From an uncultured Beijerinckiaceae bacterium (GTDB taxonomy: Bacteria > Pseudomonadota > Alphaproteobacteria > Rhizobiales > Beijerinckiaceae), in assembly GCA_937863205.1 (NCBI GenBank), contig CALMGA010000118.1, positions 1 to 19,940 on the forward strand: a stretch of DNA of 19,940 bases, written 5' to 3'. Position 1 is the stretch's first letter. Every line of letters begins with the position of its first letter. A model generated the notes under the pieces. It was not told the DNA's origin, ran no database searches, and worked only from the letters and a program-made list of their open reading frames with translations. Shown piece after piece: positions 7,578 through 15,065 of the stretch. Made by a program: the position numbers and the translations under genes.

Positions 7578-7624
7578 GCTGATCGCGGCGGCTGATCGCG
7601 GCGGCTGATCGCGGCGGCTGATCG
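7578..7624. repeat. 13-base tandem repeat, 3.6 copies
   Basis: The unit gctgatcgcggcg occurs at 7578, 7591 and 7604 without mismatch, then an 8-base partial copy at 7617. A degenerate extra copy may precede it (tgatctgcgcggg). It is non-coding and contains GATC in every unit. Confidence 0.9.
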
Positions 7625-7731
7625 AAGGACTCGTCCTTTGCGAGAAGCGCCGCCTCGCATCCCGCGCGCTCCCGAGGTGGACGATATCGGCGGCGTCCTC
7701 GGCGACATATTCGGCAGCGGACGACCCTGAT

Positions 7732-7760
7732 CTTGCGCCGCTCCGGCGCGGTCCATAGAT
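7732..7760 (+). promoter_or_regulatory. Possible heat-shock (RpoH-type) promoter of hslV
   Basis: CTTGCG (7732-7737), 13 bases, GTCCATAGAT (7751-7760). It resembles the sigma-32 pattern CTTGAA, 13-17 bases, CCCCATNT, with mismatches in both boxes. hslVU is a classical heat-shock operon, which makes the position sensible. The spacer also contains a perfect GCGCCG-CTC-CGGCGC inverted repeat, which is an alternative explanation for the pattern. Confidence 0.3.
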
Positions 7761-7850
7761 GGGCTGGAACGCCGCCTCGCGACGCTCGTCCCACAACCCC
7801 GCCCCGCGATCTTTGCTCGGCGGCCGTTGAGGTTCAGCCAAGGTTTGTTC

Positions 7851-8426
7851 ATGTCCGACACCGCTTTGCCGAGTTGGCATGCCACCACGATCGTCATGGT
7901 GCGCAAGGCCGGATCGGGCGGCGATCGCACGGTGATCGCCGGCGACGGACAGGTGTCGTTCGGGCAGACGGTGATCAAGGCCAATGCCCGCAAGGTTCGC
8001 CGGCTCGCCAAGGGCGACGTGATCGGCGGCTTCGCCGGCGCGACGGCCGATGCCTTCACCCTGTTCGAGCGCCTGGAGTCCAAGCTGGAGCAGTATCCCG
8101 GCCAGCTGATGCGCGCCTGCGTGGAACTGGCCAAGGACTGGCGTACCGACCGATACCTGCGCCGGTTGGAGGCGATGATGCTGGTGGCCGACGCCAAGGT
8201 CGGGCTGGTGCTGACCGGCAACGGCGACGTGCTGGAGCCGGAAGCGGGCGAGCACGGCAGCGTGATGGCGATCGGCTCGGGCGGCAACTTCGCCCTCGCG
8301 GCCGGGCGCGCCCTGCTCCCCTACGAGAGCGATCCCGCAGCCATCGCCCGCCGGGCGCTGACCATCGCCGGCGAGATCTGCGTCTACACCAACGGCAACA
8401 TCGTGGTCGAAAGCGTCCCGGCGTGA
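7851..8426 (+). CDS. hslV: ATP-dependent protease subunit HslV (ClpQ)
   Basis: The 191-residue proteolytic subunit of the HslVU (ClpYQ) proteasome-like protease, an N-terminal-threonine hydrolase that assembles as a double hexamer and works with HslU in the cytosol. The ATG at 7851 gives an 11-residue propeptide ending in HA before TTIVMVRK; Thr12 becomes the catalytic N-terminal residue after processing. Family landmarks follow: [83 protein letters not shown] and GEICVYTN. It ends inside the start of the next gene (GTGA overlap). A 13-base repeat and a heat-shock-like promoter lie upstream. Confidence 0.97.
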   Translation: MSDTALPSWHATTIVMVRKAGSGGDRTVIAGDGQVSFGQTVIKANARKVRRLAKGDVIGGFAGATADAFTLFERLESKLEQYPGQLMRACVELAKDWRTDRYLRRLEAMMLVADAKVGLVLTGNGDVLEPEAGEHGSVMAIGSGGNFALAAGRALLPYESDPAAIARRALTIAGEICVYTNGNIVVESVPA

Positions 8427-9592
8427 GCGCCGCACCCGCCCGCCCCGGAGCGACGGAGCGGCCGGTCTCCGCCCGCACCCTGGCGCTGGCGGTGGAGCGC
8501 GACGTGATCACCCCCGCTCAGCTCGAAGCGCTGCGCCTGATCGAGCGCGATCTGTCACCCGGACAAGGTCCCGTCCAGACCACGGCCGGACCTTCCAGGG
8601 ACGACGAGCAGCTTCGCTTCGTGTCGGGCTTCGCCGACATCTTCGTGACGATCGGCATCCTGCTCTTCATCGGCGCCCTGTTCGCCATCATGGGGGCGAC
8701 CGGCTCAACGCCGGCGCTCGCCGGCATCGCCGCCGCGAGCTGGCTCCTCGCCGAGTTCTTCACCGGCAAGCGGCGCATGGCGCTGCCCTCCATCGTCCTG
8801 CTGGTTCTGTTCGTCGGCGCGACGCTGATCTTATCGCTGCAGGTCTTCGCGCAGTTGCTGCCGGCGGCGCGCGCCCTGCCCGATCGTTTCTGGTTCGTGC
8901 CCGACGCCAATGCGCCCGCGCTCGCGCTGGCCGCCATCACGACCGCCGCGCTCGCCGCCATGCACTACCTCCGGTTCCGCGTGCCGATCACCGTTGCGGC
9001 CGGGACGGCGGCGCTGTGCCTTCTCGCGTTGGGGATGGTCGCCGCCGCCAAGCCCGACTTGAACGATGCGGATGTCAACGTCGTGCTCCTCGTGTGCGGC
9101 CTCGCCGTCTTCGCGCTCGCCATGCACTTCGACATGTCCGATCCCGACCGGCTGACGCGGCGCACCGATATCGCCTTCTGGCTGCACCTGCTCGCCGCGC
9201 CACTCATCGTGCATCCCCTGATCCAGGGCTTGCTGCACGGCCTCGGCCAGACGGTCGGCCCCGGCGTGATCTACGGCAACACCCAAGGGCTGACGCTCGG
9301 GCCCGCCATCGGGATCCTGTGGATCTTCCTGATCCTCGGCATCGTGGCCCTCGTCGTCGACCGGCGTGCGATCCTCGTGTCAAGCCTGATCTACGCCGGC
9401 ACCGCCTTCGGCACCGTGGTCCGGACCCTTGGCCAGTCGAGCCTCGTCCTGCCCACCGTGCTGCTGGTCCTGGGTGCCTTCATCCTTCTGATCTCCGCCG
9501 GCTGGCAGCCGCTGCGCCGCGCCATCCTTCGCCGTCTGCCGCAGCCCCTCGCGCGCCGGCTGCCCAACCCGCTGCTGGCCTCTGCGTCATGA
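8423..9592 (+). CDS. Polytopic membrane protein embedded between hslV and hslU
   Basis: A 389-residue protein of unknown function. An N-terminal soluble stretch of about 65 residues (with [19 protein letters not shown] then LRLIERDL, reminiscent of the N-terminal helix pair of DUF2157-type membrane proteins) is followed by roughly ten hydrophobic segments between ~70 and ~370 and a basic C-terminus. The start is GTG at 8423, which overlaps the hslV stop (GTGA); the stop at 9590-9592 overlaps the hslU ATG (ATGA). Both junctions imply translational coupling, so the protein should be made in step with the protease subunits. I cannot name its substrate or role; a membrane-stress or quality-control link with HslVU is only an inference from position. 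Confidence 0.82.
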   Translation: MSAAPARPGATERPVSARTLALAVERDVITPAQLEALRLIERDLSPGQGPVQTTAGPSRDDEQLRFVSGFADIFVTIGILLFIGALFAIMGATGSTPALAGIAAASWLLAEFFTGKRRMALPSIVLLVLFVGATLILSLQVFAQLLPAARALPDRFWFVPDANAPALALAAITTAALAAMHYLRFRVPITVAAGTAALCLLALGMVAAAKPDLNDADVNVVLLVCGLAVFALAMHFDMSDPDRLTRRTDIAFWLHLLAAPLIVHPLIQGLLHGLGQTVGPGVIYGNTQGLTLGPAIGILWIFLILGIVALVVDRRAILVSSLIYAGTAFGTVVRTLGQSSLVLPTVLLVLGAFILLISAGWQPLRRAILRRLPQPLARRLPNPLLASAS

Positions 9593-10890
9593 ACGATTTT
9601 TCCCCGCGCGAGATCGTGTCCGAACTCGACCGCTTCATCGTCGGCCAGCGCGACGCCAAGCGCGCCGTCGCCATCGCCTTGCGCAACCGCTGGCGCCGGC
9701 TGCAGCTGGAAGGGCCGATGCGCGAAGAGGTGCTGCCCAAGAACATCCTGATGATCGGCCCCACCGGCTGCGGCAAGACGGAGATTTCGCGCCGCCTCGC
9801 CAAGCTCGCCAACGCGCCCTTCCTCAAGATCGAGGCGACCAAGTTCACGGAAGTGGGCTACGTCGGCCGCGACGTCGAGCAGATCGTGCGCGACCTCGTG
9901 GAAACGGCGATCGCGATGGTCAAGGACGGCAAGCGCAAGAGCCTCGAAGCGCGCGCCGAACTGGCCGCCGAGGAGCGCATGCTGAACGCGCTGGTCGGCG
10001 TTACCGCCTCGCCGGCGACGCGCGACAGCTTCCGCCGCAAGTTGCGCGCCGGCGACCTCGACGGCAAGGAGGTCGAGATCGAGCTGCAGCCGCAAGCCTC
10101 CGCCATGCCGATGTTCGAGCTGCCCAACATGCCCGGCGCCTCGATGGGCGCGATCAACATCGGCGACCTGTTCGGCAAGGGCCGCCAGCCCAAGCCCAAG
10201 CGCCTGGCTGTGCGCGACGCCCACGCCCCGCTCCTCGCCGAGGAAACGGAGAAGCTGATGGACCAGGACGGGATCGTGCAGGAGGCGATCCGCCACGTCG
10301 AGAACAACGGCATCGTGTTCCTGGACGAGATCGACAAGATCTGCGCCCGCGAGGGCCGCGGTGGCGCCGACGTGTCGCGCGAGGGCGTGCAGCGCGACCT
10401 CCTCCCGCTGATCGAAGGCACGACCGTCACCACCAAGCACGGCGCGGTGAAGACCGACCATGTCTTGTTCATCGCCTCGGGCGCGTTTCACGTGTCCAAG
10501 CCCTCCGACCTGCTGCCGGAGCTGCAAGGGCGGCTGCCGATCCGGGTGGAGCTGCAGCCCCTCGACGAGGACGACTTCTGCCGCATCCTCGTCGACACGG
10601 AAGCGAGCCTGCTCAAGCAGTATTCGGCGCTGATGGCGACCGAAGGGGTGAAGCTCGACTTCACCCCCGAGGCGGTCAGGGCGCTGGCCAAGGTGGCCGT
10701 GCAGGTCAATTCGTCCGTCGAGAACATCGGCGCCCGACGCCTGCAGACGGTGATGGAACGCGTGCTCGACGACGTCAGCTTCACCGCGTCCGACCGCGGC
10801 GGCGAGACGGTGGTGGTCGACGCCGCCTTCGTGGAGCGCAACATCGGCGACCTCGCCCGCAACGCCGACCTGAGCCGCTTCATTCTCTGA
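9589..10890 (+). CDS. hslU: HslU ATPase (ClpY) subunit of HslVU protease
   Basis: A 433-residue AAA+ unfoldase that feeds substrates to HslV. It is complete: [20 protein letters not shown] at the start, Walker A GPTGCGKT (57-64), pore loop GYVG (90-93), a substrate-binding I-domain (~110-235), Walker [10 protein letters not shown] (241-249), a GRLPIRVEL arginine segment (~314-322), sensor-2 GARRL (381-385) and the C-terminal SRFIL tail that docks into HslV. The ATG at 9589 overlaps the stop of the membrane-protein gene and has no Shine-Dalgarno of its own, so expression probably depends on coupling. Downstream, a 6-bp hairpin (10941-10958) could end the transcript. Confidence 0.98.
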   Translation: MNDFSPREIVSELDRFIVGQRDAKRAVAIALRNRWRRLQLEGPMREEVLPKNILMIGPTGCGKTEISRRLAKLANAPFLKIEATKFTEVGYVGRDVEQIVRDLVETAIAMVKDGKRKSLEARAELAAEERMLNALVGVTASPATRDSFRRKLRAGDLDGKEVEIELQPQASAMPMFELPNMPGASMGAINIGDLFGKGRQPKPKRLAVRDAHAPLLAEETEKLMDQDGIVQEAIRHVENNGIVFLDEIDKICAREGRGGADVSREGVQRDLLPLIEGTTVTTKHGAVKTDHVLFIASGAFHVSKPSDLLPELQGRLPIRVELQPLDEDDFCRILVDTEASLLKQYSALMATEGVKLDFTPEAVRALAKVAVQVNSSVENIGARRLQTVMERVLDDVSFTASDRGGETVVVDAAFVERNIGDLARNADLSRFIL

Positions 10891-10940
10891 CCGGGCGTTC
10901 CGGGCCGCCTTGCCACGGCACGTCGGCGGGGCCACATCCG

Positions 10941-10958
10941 CGCTGCCCGACCGCAGCG
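10941..10958 (+). terminator. Weak hairpin downstream of hslU
   Basis: CGCTGC (10941-10946), a six-base loop, GCAGCG (10953-10958), followed by ggcttcaaac. It sits about 50 bases after the hslU stop. The stem is short and there is no T-tract, so it is only a candidate. Confidence 0.25.
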
Positions 10959-11032
10959 GGCTTCAAACGATCGACGCCTGATCTTGTCCGAAAGTTCTGC
11001 GACTTTCCGCGACCATGCTCCAGGAGCAATCC

Positions 11033-11323
11033 ATGCCCCGGCCCGGCAGCCGCATCTTCGACGACTTTTCCCGCCTGATGACCGATGCCACCGGCCTTGC
11101 CTCGGGCGTGCGCCGCGAGATCGAAACGGTGGTGCGCGGCCAGGTCGAACGCCTGCTCGCCGCGATGGACGTGGTTTCGCGCGACGAGCACGAAGCGGTG
11201 AAGACCATGGCGGCGATGGCCCGCGACGAGAACGAGCGGCTGGAGCGACGCCTTCAGCTTCTTGAAGAGAAGCTCGGGATGGCGCCGCCGCGGCCGCCGG
11301 GCATCGACGGCCTGTCGATCTAA
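11033..11323 (+). CDS. ubiK: UbiK/BMFP family ubiquinone-biosynthesis accessory factor
   Basis: A 96-residue protein of the family once called YqiC or membrane fusogenic (BMFP) and now linked to aerobic ubiquinone biosynthesis as a partner of UbiJ. The N-terminal amphipathic region RIFDDFSRLMTDATGLASG is followed by VRREIETVVRGQVERLLA and DVVSRDEHEAVKTMA, then a C-terminal coiled coil (NERLERRLQLLEEKLG), the standard domain order. The ATG at 11033 is preferred over the in-frame ATG at 11015 because AGGAG (11022-11026) lies six bases before it. A GAAAGT/ACTTTC inverted repeat (10990-11007) lies upstream and may be regulatory. The stop codon overlaps the inverted repeat described next. Confidence 0.85.
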   Translation: MPRPGSRIFDDFSRLMTDATGLASGVRREIETVVRGQVERLLAAMDVVSRDEHEAVKTMAAMARDENERLERRLQLLEEKLGMAPPRPPGIDGLSI

Positions 11324-11520
11324 GCAGGTTTCGTAAAAGTACTCCGCGGTTTTGCGATCGAAACCTGCGGCCTATCAAAGAGCTCAGCGGTTGAAGCGCT
11401 GGCCTGCCAACGCGAACCTGCTTAGAGCAACGGGCTTAAGGCAATATCCGGTCCGGTGTTCTGACCCGCGGCTCTAGCCGGGTGACACCAGCGCTTTGCG
11501 TCCTGGCGCGAACCTGCCTA
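11321..11520. repeat. Cluster of inverted and direct copies of an AACCTGC motif
   Basis: GCAGGTTTCG at 11324-11333, abutting the ubiK stop, pairs perfectly with CGAAACCTGC at 11359-11368. The overlapping TAAGCAGGTT (11321-11330) pairs perfectly with AACCTGCTTA (11415-11424). A third plus-strand copy, GCGAACCTGCCTATCAG, starts at 11508 and resembles CCTGCGGCCTATCA at 11364. Two mutually exclusive stems are therefore possible. The region lies between ubiK and the UDP-sugar genes. Confidence 0.7.
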
Positions 11521-11553
11521 TCAGAAGCGGCAGGGATCTCGACGGAGCAGGGC

Positions 11554-12501
11554 GTGGGGCAGCGCATTCTCGTGACGGGCGGCGCCGGCTTCCTCGGCTC
11601 GCACCTGTGCGCCCTGTTGCTCGAACAGGGGCACGAGGTGCTCTGCGTCGATAACTTCTTCACCGGGCGGCGCCGCAACATCGCCGCGCTCCTCGACCAT
11701 CGCGACTTCGAATTGCTGCGCCACGACGTGACGCACCCGCTTTTCGTCGAGGTCGACGAGATCTACAACCTCGCCTGCCCGGCCTCGCCCATCCATTACC
11801 AGTTCGACCCCGTGCAGACCACCAAGACCAGCGTGCTGGGCGCCATCAACATGCTGGGGCTGGCCAAGCGAACCCGCGCCAAGATCTTCCAGGCCTCGAC
11901 GTCGGAGATCTATGGCGATCCCAGCGTCCACCCGCAGCCGGAAGGCTACTGGGGCAACGTCAACACGCTGGGGCCGCGCGCCTGCTACGACGAGGGCAAG
12001 CGCTGCGCCGAAACCCTGTTCTTCGACTACCACCGGCAGCACAAGACGCGCATCAAGGTGGCGCGCATCTTCAATACCTACGGGCCGCGCATGCACCCCC
12101 AGGATGGCCGGGTGGTGTCGAACTTCATCGTCCAGGCGCTGCAGGGGCGGCCCCTCACCCTTTACGGCGACGGCACGCAGACCCGGTCCTTCTGCTACGT
12201 CGACGACCTCATCGTCGGCTTCCGCAAGCTGATGGACAGCTCGGACACGCTCACCGGTCCGGTCAACCTGGGCAACCCCGGCGAATTCACCATGCGCGAG
12301 CTCGCCGAAACCGTTCTCGACCTTACGGGATCGCGCTCCCCCATCACCCACGAGCCGCTACCCTCCGACGATCCCCGGCAGCGCCAGCCCGACATCACCC
12401 TCGCCCGCCAGGAGCTGGATTGGGCGCCCACCGTGCACCTGCGGGCCGGCCTCGCCCGCACCATCGCCTACTTCGAGCAGTTGCTGGGCGAGGGCGCCTG
12501 A
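11554..12501 (+). CDS. uxs: UDP-glucuronate decarboxylase (UDP-xylose synthase)
   Basis: Converts UDP-glucuronate to UDP-xylose and CO2, keeping its NAD tightly bound. It is a 315-residue short-chain dehydrogenase/epimerase-type enzyme with the full UXS pattern: GGAGFLG (9-15) for [45 protein letters not shown] (Glu118 in the active site), CYDEGKR with the catalytic Tyr145 and Lys149, [20 protein letters not shown] and [15 protein letters not shown]. The GTG at 11554 was chosen because GGAG lies six bases upstream and the NAD-binding strand starts immediately; the frame extends to 11482 without added homology. It is 37 bases upstream of the UDP-glucose dehydrogenase gene, whose product is its substrate, so the pair forms an operon. 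Confidence 0.95.
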   Translation: MGQRILVTGGAGFLGSHLCALLLEQGHEVLCVDNFFTGRRRNIAALLDHRDFELLRHDVTHPLFVEVDEIYNLACPASPIHYQFDPVQTTKTSVLGAINMLGLAKRTRAKIFQASTSEIYGDPSVHPQPEGYWGNVNTLGPRACYDEGKRCAETLFFDYHRQHKTRIKVARIFNTYGPRMHPQDGRVVSNFIVQALQGRPLTLYGDGTQTRSFCYVDDLIVGFRKLMDSSDTLTGPVNLGNPGEFTMRELAETVLDLTGSRSPITHEPLPSDDPRQRQPDITLARQELDWAPTVHLRAGLARTIAYFEQLLGEGA

Positions 12502-12538
12502 GGTCATGCCCTCCCACTCTTAACCCGGAGATTGTTCC

Positions 12539-13879
12539 TTGCGCATCGCGATGATCGGATCGGGCTACGTCGGCCTCGTATCGGGCGCCTGCTTTTCCGA
12601 TTTCGGTCACCACGTCACCTGCGTCGACACCGACGCCGCCAAGATCGCCGCGCTCAACGACAGCGTGATGCCGATCTACGAGCCGGGGCTGCGCGAACTC
12701 GTCGAGCGCAACGTGCGCGAAGCCCGCCTATTCTTTTCCACCGACCTGCCCGCGGCGGTGGCGGGAGCCGAGGCGGTGTTCATCGCGGTGGGCACGCCGT
12801 CCCGCCACGGCGACGGCCATGCCGATCTCAGCTACGTCTACGCCGCCGCCGCCGACATCGCCCGCGCCGCCAGGGGACCTCTGGTGGTGGTCACCAAGTC
12901 CACCGTGCCGGTGGGCACGGGCGACGAGGTCGAGCGCATCTGCCGCGAGCTGCGCCCGGACCTGGTCGGTGATCTGGCGATCGACGTCGCGTCCAACCCC
13001 GAGTTCCTGCGCGAGGGTGCGGCCATCGCCGACTTCAAGCGGCCCGACCGCATCGTGGTCGGCGTCGAGAGCGAGCGCGCGCGCGCGGTGATGGGGCAGG
13101 TGTACCGGCCGCTCTACCTCAACCAGTCGCCGATGGTGTACGTCGGCCGGCGCACGTCGGAGCTGATCAAGTACGCGTCCAACGCTTTCCTCGCGGTGAA
13201 GATCACCTTCATCAACGAAATGGCGGACCTTTGCGAGAAGACCGGCGCCAACGTGCAGGACGTCGCCCGCGGCATGGGGCTCGACGGGCGCATCGGGGCG
13301 AAGTTCCTCCACGCCGGGCCGGGATACGGCGGCTCGTGCTTCCCCAAGGATACGCTGGCCCTGGTCAAGACCGGCCAGGACTACGAGGCGCCGCTGCGCA
13401 TCGTGGAAACGGTGGTGGCGGTCAACGACGGGCGCAAGCGGGCGATGGGCCGGCGCATCGTCGCCGCTTGCGGCGGCTCCGTGCGCGGCAAGACGATCGC
13501 GATTCTCGGCCTCGCCTTCAAGCCCAACACGGACGACATGCGCGAGGCGCCCTCGCTCGCCGTGGTCACCGCGTTGCAGGATGCCGGCGCGATTGTGCGG
13601 GGCTACGACCCCGAGAGCATGGCGCAGGCGCGGCCCCTGCTGCCCGGCATGACGTTCGCCGCCAACGCCTACGACTGCGCCAGCGGCGCCGATGCGGTGG
13701 CGATCCTGACCGAATGGGACGAGTTCCGGGCGCTGGATCTCGGCCGGCTGAAGAGCGTGATGAAGACGCCGGTGCTCATCGACCTGCGCAACATCTATCC
13801 CGCGGAGGATGCGAGGGCGCAGGGCTTCACCTATTCCAGCATCGGGCGCCCCGACAAGGGAACGGCCGGCGCATCCTGA
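12539..13879 (+). CDS. ugd: UDP-glucose 6-dehydrogenase
   Basis: Oxidises UDP-glucose twice with NAD+ to UDP-glucuronate, the substrate of the enzyme encoded just upstream. It has 446 residues: N-terminal NAD domain with GSGYVGLVSG (7-16), STVPVGTGDE (121-130), ASNPEFLREG (151-160), central helix with Lys211 and Asn215, catalytic loop GPGYGGSCFPKDT with nucleophile Cys267, and a C-terminal UDP-binding domain with ILGLAFKPNTDDMREAPS. The TTG at 12539 is used because GGAG lies eight bases upstream and starting later would cut the first beta strand. UDP-xylose or UDP-glucuronate from this operon would feed exopolysaccharide, LPS or capsule synthesis, but no glycosyltransferase is in the window. 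Confidence 0.96.
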   Translation: MRIAMIGSGYVGLVSGACFSDFGHHVTCVDTDAAKIAALNDSVMPIYEPGLRELVERNVREARLFFSTDLPAAVAGAEAVFIAVGTPSRHGDGHADLSYVYAAAADIARAARGPLVVVTKSTVPVGTGDEVERICRELRPDLVGDLAIDVASNPEFLREGAAIADFKRPDRIVVGVESERARAVMGQVYRPLYLNQSPMVYVGRRTSELIKYASNAFLAVKITFINEMADLCEKTGANVQDVARGMGLDGRIGAKFLHAGPGYGGSCFPKDTLALVKTGQDYEAPLRIVETVVAVNDGRKRAMGRRIVAACGGSVRGKTIAILGLAFKPNTDDMREAPSLAVVTALQDAGAIVRGYDPESMAQARPLLPGMTFAANAYDCASGADAVAILTEWDEFRALDLGRLKSVMKTPVLIDLRNIYPAEDARAQGFTYSSIGRPDKGTAGAS

Positions 13880-13942
13880 GCACCGGCGCGAACGCGGGGC
13901 AGGGTGCAGCCGAAGCTTCAAGGCGGAAGCGGCGGCAGCCGC

Positions 13943-14551
13943 TCAGGTCGCCCCCATCGTGAAGGCGGCGTCGATCACCGCATCGATCGTCGCCTCCGCC
14001 GTCGGGATCTGCCGGTCGAGCATCAGCATGGCGAGGCCGTGGGCGACCGACCAGGCCTGCAGGGCGAGGACGGTCGGGTCAACGCCGGGGGCGGGCAGGC
14101 GTGCCGCCAAGGCGGCCGCATTGGCGCGCAGGAAAGCCATCGCATCGGGCACGGTCTCGGCGGGCCCCGACAGCAGGTCGGGCGGGGCGGGATTGGCGAA
14201 GATCAGCCGGAACAGGGCCGGGTTGGCCAGGGCGAAGCGCACGTAGGCTCGCCCTGTCGCATCGAAGCCGGCGGCGCCGCCACCTGCCGCCTCCGAGGCG
14301 GCGCGCTGCGCGGCGGCGAGCCTCGCCAAGCCCTCCCCGGCCATCGCCGTCATCAGCGCCCGCTTGTCGGGGAAGTGCCGGTAGACGGCCGTGGCGCTCA
14401 CCCCCACCGAGCGGGCGACCTCACGCAGCGACAAGTCATCGATGGTTCGCGTCGCCAGCAGCGTCATGCCGGCCTCGATCAGGGCGCTGCGCAGGTTGCC
14501 GTGGTGGTAGGCCTTGGTCGTCGGCCCCGCCGATGTTGACATCGTTACCAT
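13943..14551 (-). CDS. TetR/AcrR family transcriptional regulator
   Basis: A repressor-type regulator of about 202 residues. The N-terminal helix-turn-helix domain reads YHHGNLRSALIEAG, then DLSLREVARSVGVSATAVYR and HFPDKRALMTAMAG, the TetR pattern. The C-terminal ligand domain ends with AWSVAHGLAMLML, recalling the WHG-type C-terminal family. Two starts are possible, ATG at 14551 or at 14542; neither has a strong ribosome site. A perfect 14-base palindrome (14531-14544) covers the second. The gene is divergent from the broken carotenoid-oxygenase start at 14710 and probably once controlled that catabolic cluster; it may now control the monooxygenase/CoA-ligase gene. Its ligand is unknown. 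Confidence 0.9.
   Translation of the reverse strand: MVTMSTSAGPTTKAYHHGNLRSALIEAGMTLLATRTIDDLSLREVARSVGVSATAVYRHFPDKRALMTAMAGEGLARLAAAQRAASEAAGGGAAGFDATGRAYVRFALANPALFRLIFANPAPPDLLSGPAETVPDAMAFLRANAAALAARLPAPGVDPTVLALQAWSVAHGLAMLMLDRQIPTAEATIDAVIDAAFTMGAT
14531..14544. promoter_or_regulatory. 14-base perfect palindrome at the tetR start, possible operator
   Basis: CGATGT-TG-ACATCG with 6-base arms, overlapping the ATG at 14542. TetR proteins bind palindromes of about this size, so autoregulation is conceivable. It lies inside the reading frame if the start is 14551, and a chance palindrome is not excluded. Confidence 0.25.
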
Positions 14552-14709
14552 TCTGGTCTTGAAAGCATAAACATCACCGGAGCCGTTCATCACGAGCACC
14601 GCCGAAGCCCCGATCCGTTCCACGAACATTGGCAGCGTCGAACTGCCGGCCAGCCACGAACGGGCGTTCCCGCACCGCGCACCCTTTCCTGTCATGTGTG
14701 CACGAGCCG
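14552..14709. promoter_or_regulatory. Divergent promoter region between tetR and the broken oxygenase gene
   Basis: 158 bases between divergent starts. A relatively A/T-rich patch (tcttgaaagcataaacatca, 14556-14575) next to the tetR start is the likeliest promoter zone. I could not fix -35/-10 boxes with confidence in either direction. Confidence 0.4.
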
Positions 14710-14951
14710 ATGACCGATAAGAAGACCCTCACCGACCTCCCCGTCGGTGGCACGATCCCGGCCGCGCTCGATGGCCGTGACCTGCGCATCGGGCCCAACC
14801 CGGTCGATCCGAGGGATATCACTGGTTCATCGGCGAGGGCATGGCGCATTGCATCGCCCTCGAGGACGGCCGGGCGCTGCTGTGCCGCAACCGCTGGATC
14901 CGCTCGACCGTGGTCGGCGCCGCACTGGGCGAGGAGCCCGCACCCGACAGG
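14710..14951 (+). pseudogene. Carotenoid oxygenase (CCD/lignostilbene dioxygenase family), 5' remnant with frameshift
   Basis: Frame one from the ATG at 14710 gives LPVGGTIPAALDGRDLR then IGPNPVDP, the usual N-terminus of carotenoid cleavage dioxygenases. At about 14811-14816 the homology jumps by a net two bases into another frame, giving YHWFIGEGMAHCIALEDGR then ALLCRNRWIRSTVV and GAALGEEP, the family's next segment. It then stops: the remaining ~400 residues, with the four iron-ligand histidines and the propeller, are absent. About 115 bases of non-homologous sequence lead into the next gene. One other-frame fragment here (RQVHAFGDG) could be the far 3' part of the same gene, but this is weak. 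The second frame is open right through into the monooxygenase frame. A few residues also seem missing at the frameshift, consistent with a small deletion. Confidence 0.75.
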
Positions 14952-15065
14952 TCCACGCGTTCGGCGACGGCGTCGATCGGCAGCGTCGCCGACGATGCCG
15001 AAGCGGTTTACCCTGGCGCTCCCGACATCGCCCGCCGCGCATCGACCCATCAGGGCTGCAACCTC

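Larger units (their letters stand above)
7460..7850. other. Regulatory intergenic region upstream of hslV
   Basis: 391 bases. In order: a terminator-like hairpin (7465-7486), a 13-base tandem repeat (7578-7624), a palindrome AAGGAC-TC-GTCCTT (7625-7638), and a heat-shock-like promoter candidate (7732-7760) about 90 bases before the hslV start. No reading frame here looks coding; those that exist merely translate the tandem repeat. Confidence 0.5.

Noticed and set aside
7578..7624. CRISPR-like repeat
   Set aside because: Units are contiguous 13-mers without spacers, so this is a simple tandem repeat.
7733..8422. Upstream extension of the membrane-protein frame through hslV
   Set aside because: This stretch is only the +1 frame of hslV; the GTG at 8423 overlapping the hslV stop is the natural start.
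9391..10935. 514-codon minus-strand frame antisense to hslU
   Set aside because: Complementary reading of a highly conserved ATPase; no independent similarity or ribosome site.
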